In this document: one piece after another, positions 1 through 4,747 of the stretch
How the letters are laid out: every line of letters begins with the position of its first letter
Position numbering within the stretch: the first letter of the stretch is position 1
Program-made: the position numbers and the translations under genes
NCBI GenBank assembly: GCA_902474785.1
Contig: CABRXB010000062.1
Location: 1 to 6,740 of the forward strand
Source of the DNA: an uncultured Eubacteriales bacterium
GTDB taxonomy: Bacteria; Bacillota; Clostridia; Oscillospirales; Feifaniaceae
Direction: 5' to 3'
Length of the DNA stretch: 6,740 bases
Notes under the pieces: generated by a model
The model's input: only the letters and a program-made list of their open reading frames with translations
Told to the model about the DNA's origin: nothing
Database searches by the model: none

Positions 1-597
1 TGTCTTGTTCCCTTCTCAGGGATTCAACATGCCCATGCTTCTTTCGAAAAACTCACTTTGCCTTAAAATCCAAACAAAATTTTTTGAAACGGCCCTCATG
101 TTTTTGAATTTCTGCGCTTGCCAGTCAAACAAAAAAGTGCGCTTTGACCTTGCAGACAGTCAAAAGGCTGATTTGTGTCCAAGTCTTTGCCGCGCGCCTT
201 CATCCTTTTGTACCCCGCCCGCACGGACAGCCAGGCGAAACCCGTGCGTGGTTTCGCTGGGGCGACCGCAAAACCGCTTTTTGCCCACGAGAGCGCAAGG
301 GCCGCACGCCCGAGCTCGCGAAAAGCCAAACGGCTTTTCGCGCAGGCGGCCTTAGGCCGACCCCGCCGGCATGTATGCCGGCGGCTCGGGCGTGCAGCAA
401 CAGAGCCAAAGCTCTACCATGTTGAAAAACAGTTTTCCTACAGCTTCGAGACACCGCCTCAAAACCGCCAAGGCGTTGCCCCTCTTTGCAGGGCTTTGCT
501 CGGGTCGCATTTCTCCGCTTCATCGCCCATTTGAGATCCTCTTTGCAGCGGGAGCGGGACGAGACGTCAAGTTCCCCGTGCCATGTGTCCTACAAAC
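1..597. other. Non-coding region rich in inverted repeats
   Basis: I see no convincing gene here. The first 150 bases are AT-rich; the rest turns sharply GC-rich. Open frames exist on both strands, but none has a ribosome binding site at a plausible start. Their translations are rich in Arg, Ala and Pro, as expected from GC-rich non-coding DNA. The region lies beyond the 3' end of the leftmost racemase gene, whose transcript would run into it. It contains several short hairpins: GCGAAACC/GGTTTCGC at 235-242 and 250-257, GCAAAA/TTTTGC at 268-273 and 279-284, AGAGC/GCTCT at 402-406 and 411-415, and a small TCCCT/AGGGA at 9-22. A larger folded unit at 304-395 is listed separately. An 11-base direct repeat, CCTCTTTGCAG, occurs at 481-491 and 538-548. 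No clear T-tract terminator for the racemase gene was found on the minus strand. Confidence 0.65.
304..395. repeat. 92-nt nested inverted repeat able to form a four-way cloverleaf
   Basis: A perfect 12-bp outer stem pairs 304-315 (GCACGCCCGAGC) with 384-395 (GCTCGGGCGTGC). It encloses three adjacent hairpins. Hairpin A has a perfect 11-bp stem, 317-327 with 332-342 (CGCGAAAAGCC, loop AAAC). Hairpin B pairs CGGCC 347-351 with GGCCG 355-359, extended by GG 345-346 with CC 361-362 around a bulged A360. Hairpin C has a 9-bp stem, 364-372 with 375-383; as RNA its top pairs would open to give a workable loop. About 78 of 92 bases can pair, with almost no unpaired bases at the junction. The pairing is read directly from the sequence. 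Whether it acts as RNA (for example a 3' stabiliser or small RNA), as DNA cruciform, or is one copy of a dispersed palindromic repeat is unknown. It lies about 200 nt beyond the racemase stop codon. It has no poly-T tail on either strand, so a simple terminator is unlikely. Confidence 0.6.
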
Positions 598-1776
598 TCA
601 CTCAAGCGCCTCATAGCCCACCGCGACGCCGTCCTTGAAATATACGCGCGGCACGCGACTGGTGATGTTGGTGAAAAACTGCGGCGGAAACGCGCCGACC
701 GAGACGCTCTGCTCAATGAGGCCCGCCATCTCGTCGTTGTCCTCGCCAAAGATGGTCACAGTCTGTCCTGGGCGAACGCCTTCAATGCCAGTGATATCCA
801 CCATCATCTGATCCATGCAGATGGTGCCCACCACAGGGGCCCACTTTCCGTTGACAAGAATGCTGCCCTGGTTGGACATGCCATAGGGCAGCCCGTCGGC
901 ATAGCCGATGGGCAGCACGGCGATGGTCATGTCCTGCTGCACCTCATAGGTGCAATTATACCCCACCTTGGCGCCCGGTTCAAGCTGCTTGATCTGTCCC
1001 ACGCTGGATTTGAGCTGCATGGGGTTGCGCAGCCCTTCGATGGGGCGGTTGCGGTCGGGCTGAAATCCATAGAGCAGCGAGCCAGAGCGCACGGTTTGCA
1101 GCTCGCATTCGGGATGGAATGCCACCGCGCCCGAGTTGCAGCAGTGGGCGCGCGGCAGGTGATAGCCCTTTTCGGTGAGCGCATCGAGCAGGCTCTTGAA
1201 ATTGCGAAACTGCAGGTCAGTAAACTGCGTGTCCTCCCAACCGGAGGTGGCGAAGTGGGTGAAAATACCGTTGATCTCGAGCCGCTCGCAGGCCAGCATC
1301 TCCTCGGCTTCGGCAACGGCATGCTCGAGTTGCGAGGGATTGTGATTGACAATGCCCAATCTGCTCATGCCGGAGTCGACCTTGATGTGCCCTTTCACGG
1401 TGCACCCCGCTTCTCTGGCATAGCGGTCGAGTGCCCTGGCGTATTCCCCGGAGACGATGGCCGTCGTCAGATCGAGACGGTTGAGGTCAGGGGCCAGATG
1501 CGGCGCCGTATATCCCAGGATGAGAATGGGCTTTTTGACGCCGCGTGCCCGAAGCTGCTCCGCCTCGCCAAAGCTGGCGACGGCAAAGGCATAGAGCCCG
1601 GGCTCGTTCTCCAGCGCAGCCGCCACAACCGGCGCGCCGTTGCCGTAGGCGTTTGCCTTGACAACGGCAACAAACGCGGTGGATTCCTTTAATTTGGAGC
1701 GTGCGATGCGATAGTTGTTTGTGATGATGCTCAGGTCCACTTCAACCCAGGTTCTGCTCATTGCGCGGCTCTTCAT
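598..1776 (-). CDS. alr: Alanine racemase (second of tandem pair)
   Basis: PLP-dependent fold-type III racemase, 392 residues, expected to interconvert L- and D-alanine in the cytoplasm for peptidoglycan synthesis. An N-terminal TIM barrel carries the PLP lysine, Lys40, in AVVKANAYGNG. Lys132 in HIKVDSGMSRLG matches the lysine that is carbamylated in the Geobacillus enzyme. Further matches are FTHFAT, AHCCNSG, the VRSG phosphate-loop arginine and, in the C-terminal beta domain, the second catalytic base Tyr273 (VGYNCTYE), PIGYADG and ICMDQ. I chose the ATG at 1776 because GGGAGG lies 9 nt upstream. An in-frame ATG 15 codons further upstream lacks a ribosome site, and the internal ATG at 1761 is less well placed. 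Oddities are Pro365 where classical Alr has the active-site Tyr354, and Asn46 where the AYGHG motif has His. The gene follows its paralogue by 206 nt and has its own promoter. There are no membrane segments, which argues against a VanT-type protein. Racemase identity is secure; substrate range is not. Confidence 0.93.
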   Translation of the reverse strand: MKSRAMSRTWVEVDLSIITNNYRIARSKLKESTAFVAVVKANAYGNGAPVVAAALENEPGLYAFAVASFGEAEQLRARGVKKPILILGYTAPHLAPDLNRLDLTTAIVSGEYARALDRYAREAGCTVKGHIKVDSGMSRLGIVNHNPSQLEHAVAEAEEMLACERLEINGIFTHFATSGWEDTQFTDLQFRNFKSLLDALTEKGYHLPRAHCCNSGAVAFHPECELQTVRSGSLLYGFQPDRNRPIEGLRNPMQLKSSVGQIKQLEPGAKVGYNCTYEVQQDMTIAVLPIGYADGLPYGMSNQGSILVNGKWAPVVGTICMDQMMVDITGIEGVRPGQTVTIFGEDNDEMAGLIEQSVSVGAFPPQFFTNITSRVPRVYFKDGVAVGYEALE

Positions 1777-1785
1777 GATGTCAAT

Positions 1786-1791
1786 CCTCCC
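1786..1791 (-). promoter_or_regulatory. Ribosome binding site fixing the start of the second racemase
   Basis: GGGAGG on the minus strand stands 9 nt before the ATG at 1776. It is the only good Shine-Dalgarno match near the several in-frame ATGs, so it rules out the longer reading from 1821. Confidence 0.85.
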
Positions 1792-1807
1792 TGTGATAAA
1801 AATTCCG

Positions 1808-1839
1808 GCGATATTTCTCATTTTTTAGAAAATTACCGC
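1808..1839 (-). other. Leader hairpin at the 5' end of the second racemase transcript
   Basis: On the minus strand an imperfect inverted repeat starts about two bases after the predicted transcription start at 1841. TTTCT pairs with AGAAA around an A-rich loop, and the stem continues to a GCGGT/ATCGC base through two single-base bulges. A short T-run follows a few bases later, but the stem is AT-rich, so a working terminator is doubtful. A role in protecting the mRNA 5' end is possible but is inference. Confidence 0.35.
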
Positions 1840-1847
1840 TTTGGGCC

Positions 1848-1877
1848 ATTATATCACAAGTTCCAGCCGCTTTACAA
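1848..1877 (-). promoter_or_regulatory. Extended -10 SigA-type promoter for the second racemase
   Basis: On the minus strand TTGTAA (1877-1872) is followed after 18 bases by TATAAT (1853-1848), preceded by TG one base upstream (TGATATAAT). The predicted start is near 1841, giving a leader of about 65 nt. This lets the second racemase be transcribed independently of the first, although readthrough is also possible because no terminator is visible between them. Confidence 0.8.
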
Positions 1878-1982
1878 TGAGTTGATCTTTCATATTTTTT
1901 GTCTGTCAAAGCCTCCGCTTGCAGGGTTATTTTTCCGCCATGCCCGAGCTGTCCCATCCACACCGTCGCGCCTTAGATTTGC

Positions 1983-3164
1983 TCACCAGCGCGACATGGG
2001 CACTTCGCAGTCCACCAGCTCGTCGCCGCGCAAAAACAGGCGGGTCACGCGGGCATTGAGATTGCAAAAGACCCCCGGCGCAAACACGCCCGCCGTATCC
2101 GCCAGCTCTGTGATGGGAAGCTCCTCTTCCCCATCGCGACCAAAGATGGTGACCACATCACCGCGTTTGACGCCCTCGATTTTTGTGACATCCACCATGG
2201 TCTGATCCATGCACACCTTGCCCACGATGGGAGCGCGCTGGCCCCGCACCAGCATGCAGCCGCGGTTGGAGAGGCCAAAGGGCAGCCCGTCGGCATAGCC
2301 CACCGGCACGACGGCGATGCGCATGGGAGACTTGACCTCATAGGTGCAATCGTACCCCACCACATCGCCCGCCTTTAGATCTTTGACCTGCGCCACTTGC
2401 GACTTGAGCTGCATGGGGTTTTTCAGCCCTTTGACCGGACGTTGGGGGTCTGGCTGCGTGCCATACAGCAAAAAGCCGCTGCGCACAAAATTCATCTCGC
2501 ACTCAGGGTGAAACACCACGCCGCCCGAATTGCAACAGTGCGCCACGGGCAACGCATATCCCTTTTGCCGCAGTGCGCCCAGCACCTCCTGAAAATTTTC
2601 AAACTGCCAAGCCGTAAAATCTCCGTTTGCCCAGTTTGACGCGGCAAAGTGGGTGAACATGCCCTCTATGACAAGCCCTTTTCGCTGCAACATGTCCTCA
2701 ATTTCGGCTACCGCCCCATCGACGGGGTGCCCGACAACGCCAAGGCGGTTCATTCCGGAGTCCAGCTTGACGTGGCAGCGCACCGTCACGCCCGCTTCGA
2801 GCGCCCGCTCCGAGAGCTGCTGTGCATACTCGCCGCCGGTCAGCGTTGCAATGAGGTCGTTCTCCGCCAGCTGCAAGGCGCGGCCTGGCGGCGTGTACCC
2901 CAAAATGAGAACGGGTTTTTTGATGCCCGCCTTGCGCAGGCGCATGCCCTCCTCAAAGCTGGCCACGCCAAAGCCGTAAACCCCGCGCTCGGGCTCCAGC
3001 AAACTGGCCACCTGAGGCGCCCCATTGCCATAGGCGTTTGCCTTGACGACCGCAATCATTCCGGTCTCATCCTTTAAATATGTACGCGCAATGGCGTAGT
3101 TGTTTGCAATGGCGTTGAGATCTATCTCGATCCAGGTCCGCTCTTCTTTTTCCTCATTTGGCAT
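1983..3164 (-). CDS. alr: Alanine racemase (first of tandem pair)
   Basis: PLP-dependent alanine racemase paralogue of 393 residues. It keeps the family landmarks in order: RTWIEIDLNAI at the N terminus, PLP lysine Lys41 in AVVKANAYGNG, Lys133 in HVKLDSGMNRLG, FTHFAA, AHCCNSG, VRSG, catalytic Tyr271 in VGYDCTYE, PVGYADG and VCMDQTMVD. The ATG at 3164 is preceded by GGAGGG with a 6-nt spacer. It shares with its neighbour Asn for His in the AYGHG motif and Pro363 in place of the usual active-site Tyr354, so these changes probably predate the duplication. Its C-terminal segment (GVFAPGVFCNLNARVTRLF) diverges more from classical Alr than the neighbour's, which keeps RVPRVY. Two racemase genes suggest a division of labour, such as growth versus sporulation or different substrates, but nothing here decides which. 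No signal peptide or membrane segment is visible. It is transcribed away from pheST from its own promoter. Confidence 0.92.
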   Translation of the reverse strand: MPNEEKEERTWIEIDLNAIANNYAIARTYLKDETGMIAVVKANAYGNGAPQVASLLEPERGVYGFGVASFEEGMRLRKAGIKKPVLILGYTPPGRALQLAENDLIATLTGGEYAQQLSERALEAGVTVRCHVKLDSGMNRLGVVGHPVDGAVAEIEDMLQRKGLVIEGMFTHFAASNWANGDFTAWQFENFQEVLGALRQKGYALPVAHCCNSGGVVFHPECEMNFVRSGFLLYGTQPDPQRPVKGLKNPMQLKSQVAQVKDLKAGDVVGYDCTYEVKSPMRIAVVPVGYADGLPFGLSNRGCMLVRGQRAPIVGKVCMDQTMVDVTKIEGVKRGDVVTIFGRDGEEELPITELADTAGVFAPGVFCNLNARVTRLFLRGDELVDCEVPMSRW

Positions 3165-3211
3165 CGCTTTCCCTCCATTTCAAGACGACAGCTCGCCTTT
3201 TGATTTCCTGT

Positions 3212-3228
3212 CCGGCCTCAAAAGCCGG
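3212..3228 (-). other. Leader hairpin at the 5' end of the first racemase transcript
   Basis: CCGGC pairs with GCCGG across a 7-base loop, starting one base after the predicted transcription start at 3229. Its position mirrors the leader hairpin of the second racemase, but the sequences are unrelated. Function is unknown. Confidence 0.35.
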
Positions 3229-3235
3229 TGGGATT

Positions 3236-3264
3236 ATCATAGCACAGCGCCCCCCTTTTTACAA
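3236..3264 (-). promoter_or_regulatory. Extended -10 SigA-type promoter for the first racemase
   Basis: On the minus strand TTGTAA (3264-3259) is followed after 17 bases by TATGAT (3241-3236), with TG one base before the -10 box. The predicted start is near 3229, leaving a leader of about 65 nt before the ATG at 3164. The -35 box is identical to that of the downstream racemase promoter. Confidence 0.82.
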
Positions 3265-3281
3265 CGAGACAAAAGATTGTC

Positions 3282-3310
3282 TTGACATTTCTATGCAATG
3301 CCATTAGAAT
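3282..3310 (+). promoter_or_regulatory. SigA-type promoter for the pheST T-box transcript
   Basis: A consensus -35 box TTGACA (3282-3287) is followed after 17 bases by TAGAAT (3305-3310). The predicted start is A3317, about 34 nt before the T-box stem I begins. The -35 box lies only 17 bp from the -35 box of the divergent racemase promoter. Confidence 0.9.
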
Positions 3311-3444
3311 ACATCTATAGCTTTCACGATATTTTGCAAATATTGCCCAAAGGCGATGACGGAGAAAGTAGTCCTGCCTGGCGGCGCACCAGAGAATGCG
3401 TGTCACCGGCTGAGAGCACGCTTTGCGCTTACCGCTTGATGAAG

Positions 3445-3447
3445 TTC
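3445..3447 (+). promoter_or_regulatory. T-box specifier codon TTC (Phe)
   Basis: TTC sits one base after GAA on the 3' side of the stem I specifier loop, directly opposite AGTA (3367-3370), the standard geometry for T-box leaders. It would pair with the GAA anticodon of tRNA-Phe, agreeing with the downstream pheST genes. Confidence 0.9.
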
Positions 3448-3623
3448 CCTCCCGAGCCGCTCTGCTGAACCAGTCCCGCTTTTGCGCCGTGTGAACCCGC
3501 CCGGGTTTCATTTGACACAGCTTTCAGGCGGACAAGTAGGCAAAGCCGTTTGCCGCGTTAAGGCGCAACGAGATTTGCACGAGGGGTATCCCTGTGCAAA
3601 ATGAGGGTGGTACCGCGAGCCTT

Positions 3624-3663
3624 GCTTCGCCCCTTTTTGAGGGGACGGAGCTTTTTTTATTTT
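3624..3663 (+). terminator. Intrinsic terminator of the T-box leader
   Basis: GCTTCGCCCC (3624-3633) pairs with GGGG-A-CGGAGC (3641-3651), a 10-bp stem with one bulged A, one T-G pair and a TTTTTGA loop. It is followed by seven T residues (3652-3658), an A and four more T residues. It lies a few bases after the T-box sequence. Forming the antiterminator should compete with it. Confidence 0.93.
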
Positions 3664-3697
3664 CCCTTCAAGGCAAGGAACAACACTTTTCGTTTTT

Positions 3698-3703
3698 GAG
3701 GTG
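3698..3703 (+). promoter_or_regulatory. Ribosome binding site of pheS, deciding its start
   Basis: GAGGTG lies 6 nt before the ATG at 3710. A longer reading from the GTG at 3701 would place the start codon inside this Shine-Dalgarno sequence with no ribosome site of its own, so the ATG is preferred. Confidence 0.85.
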
Positions 3704-3709
3704 AACAAC

Positions 3710-4732
3710 ATGAACAGCACTTTAAGTCAACTCAAAGAGCGCGCGCTGGGGGTCATTGAAAAGGCGGTCGACCTCTCGGCGCTTGAGCAGGCGCGCATCG
3801 ACCTTTTGGGCAAAAAAAGCGAGCTCTCCTCCATCATGAAGCAGATGGGCAAGCTCGAACCCGAGGAGCGCCGCAAACTCGGTCAGCTTGCAAACGAGCT
3901 GCGCAGCGAACTGGAATCCCTGCTCGAGGAGAAAAAGAACGCCGTTGCCGCAGCCGCCCTTGAGCTGCGGCTAAAGCAGGAGCGCCTTGACGTCACGGCG
4001 CCCGGCACGGCGCTGTCGGTGGGCAACCAGCACCCCTTGCACCTGGTGCTCGACGAGATCAAAGAGGTCTTTGTCGGCATGGGCTACGAGATTGTCGACG
4101 GCCCTGAGGTGGAATATGACCTCTACAATTTTGAGATGCTCAACATTCCGCGCGACCACCCCGCCCGCGACACGCAGGACACCTTTTATGTGACCGACAA
4201 CATTCTGCTGCGCACCCAGACCTCGCCCATGCAGGTGCGCACCATGCTCAAGGGCAAGCTGCCTATCCGCGTCATTGTGCCGGGGCGCGTTTACCGTTCC
4301 GACGCGGTGGACGCCACCCACTCCCCCGTCTTTCATCAGATCGAAGGGCTTGTGGTCGACAAGGGCATTACCCTGGGCGACCTCAAGGCCACGCTTGAAG
4401 TCTTTGCCAAATGCATGTATGGCGACGATGCCGTGGTGCGGTTTCGCCCCAGCCACTTCCCCTTCACCGAGCCCTCGGCCGAGATGGACATCATGTGCTT
4501 CAACTGCCACGGGGAGGGATGCTCTCTGTGCAAGGGCGAAGGCTGGATCGAGATTCTCGGCTGCGGCATGGTGCACCCCAAAGTTCTGGCGGACTGCGGC
4601 ATTGATCCCGAGGTCTACAGCGGCTGGGCGCTGGGCATGGGGCTTGAGCGCGTCGTCATGAGAAAATATCAGATCAACGACATGCGTCTGTTCTATGAAA
4701 ACGACCTTCGTTTTCTGACGCAATTCAATTGA
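3710..4732 (+). CDS. pheS: Phenylalanyl-tRNA synthetase alpha subunit
   Basis: Catalytic subunit of the cytoplasmic (alpha-beta)2 enzyme that charges tRNA-Phe with phenylalanine. At 340 residues it has the usual length of bacterial PheS. Residues 1 to about 90 are charged and helical, matching the N-terminal coiled coil that contacts tRNA. The class II catalytic domain follows, with motif 2 at Gly192 onward (GRVYRSD, then HQIEG) and motif 3 at 309-314 (GMGLER), ending in NDLRFLTQF. A Cys cluster at 263, 266, 271 and 274 (CFNCHGEGCSLC) before GWIEILGCGMVHP matches the form common in Firmicutes such as Bacillus subtilis and may bind metal. The ATG start is chosen from ribosome-site spacing. The gene is controlled by the T-box leader and is followed by pheT after 15 nt, the usual pheST operon. 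Nothing appears truncated or unusual. Confidence 0.98.
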   Translation: MNSTLSQLKERALGVIEKAVDLSALEQARIDLLGKKSELSSIMKQMGKLEPEERRKLGQLANELRSELESLLEEKKNAVAAAALELRLKQERLDVTAPGTALSVGNQHPLHLVLDEIKEVFVGMGYEIVDGPEVEYDLYNFEMLNIPRDHPARDTQDTFYVTDNILLRTQTSPMQVRTMLKGKLPIRVIVPGRVYRSDAVDATHSPVFHQIEGLVVDKGITLGDLKATLEVFAKCMYGDDAVVRFRPSHFPFTEPSAEMDIMCFNCHGEGCSLCKGEGWIEILGCGMVHPKVLADCGIDPEVYSGWALGMGLERVVMRKYQINDMRLFYENDLRFLTQFN

Positions 4733-4747
4733 GGAGGGCACACAACC

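Larger units (their letters stand above)
3317..3663 (+). ncRNA. T-box riboswitch leader responding to tRNA-Phe
   Basis: This leader controls pheST by sensing uncharged tRNA-Phe. Stem I begins with GGC 3352-3354 pairing with GCC 3456-3458, followed by a kink-turn (GATGA 3355-3359 opposite CGA 3453-3455) and GGAG 3361-3364 pairing with CTCC 3449-3452. The specifier loop has AGTA at 3367-3370 on one side and GAA-G-TTC on the other, so the specifier codon is TTC (Phe) at 3445-3447. Stem II-region hairpins include GGCAAA/TTTGCC at 3539-3554. Stem III is TTTGCAC...GTGCAAA at 3574-3600. The conserved T-box AGGGTGGTACCGCG (3604-3617) follows, then the terminator. The TGGT bulge (3608-3611) is complementary to an ACCA tRNA end, as expected for tRNA-Phe with discriminator A. 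Binding should favour the antiterminator and let transcription enter pheS. The base after the specifier is C rather than the common purine. All key elements are visible, so confidence is high. Confidence 0.97.

Noticed and set aside
317..342. Rho-independent terminator for the leftmost racemase gene
   Set aside because: The stem is perfect, but the T residues are inside the stem and GC-rich bases follow on either strand, so no free U-tract would be made.
304..395. tRNA or tRNA-like gene suggested by the cloverleaf shape
   Set aside because: The stem lengths (12, 11, 7, 9 bp), the tiny loops and the lack of T-loop, anticodon loop and acceptor-end features do not fit a tRNA.
5..523. Several overlapping open frames of 77-119 codons on both strands
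   Set aside because: None has a ribosome binding site at a credible start. Their products are low-complexity Arg/Ala/Pro mixtures, and they overlap each other and the inverted repeats. GC-rich non-coding DNA with few stop codons explains them.
481..548. Direct repeat CCTCTTTGCAG (481-491, 538-548) as a possible insertion target duplication
   Set aside because: The 46 bases between the copies contain no inverted ends or coding sequence, so an insertion element is not supported.
583..1692. 369-codon open frame on the plus strand
   Set aside because: It lies antisense to the well-supported racemase at 598-1776, has no family motif and no ribosome site. It is a mirror of the racemase codon bias.
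598..3164. VanT-type serine racemases of a vancomycin resistance cluster
   Set aside because: Neither protein has the membrane domain of VanT, and no ligase, D,D-peptidase or two-component genes are nearby. Only the Tyr354 substitution hints at altered specificity.
4496..4531. Unusual zinc-finger-like Cys cluster in PheS
   Set aside because: The CxxC...CxxC pattern before GWIEILG is ordinary in Firmicutes PheS, including Bacillus subtilis, so it is not novel.
3971..4741. 256-codon open frame on the minus strand
   Set aside because: It is the antisense shadow of pheS and begins within the pheS-pheT junction, without supporting motifs.
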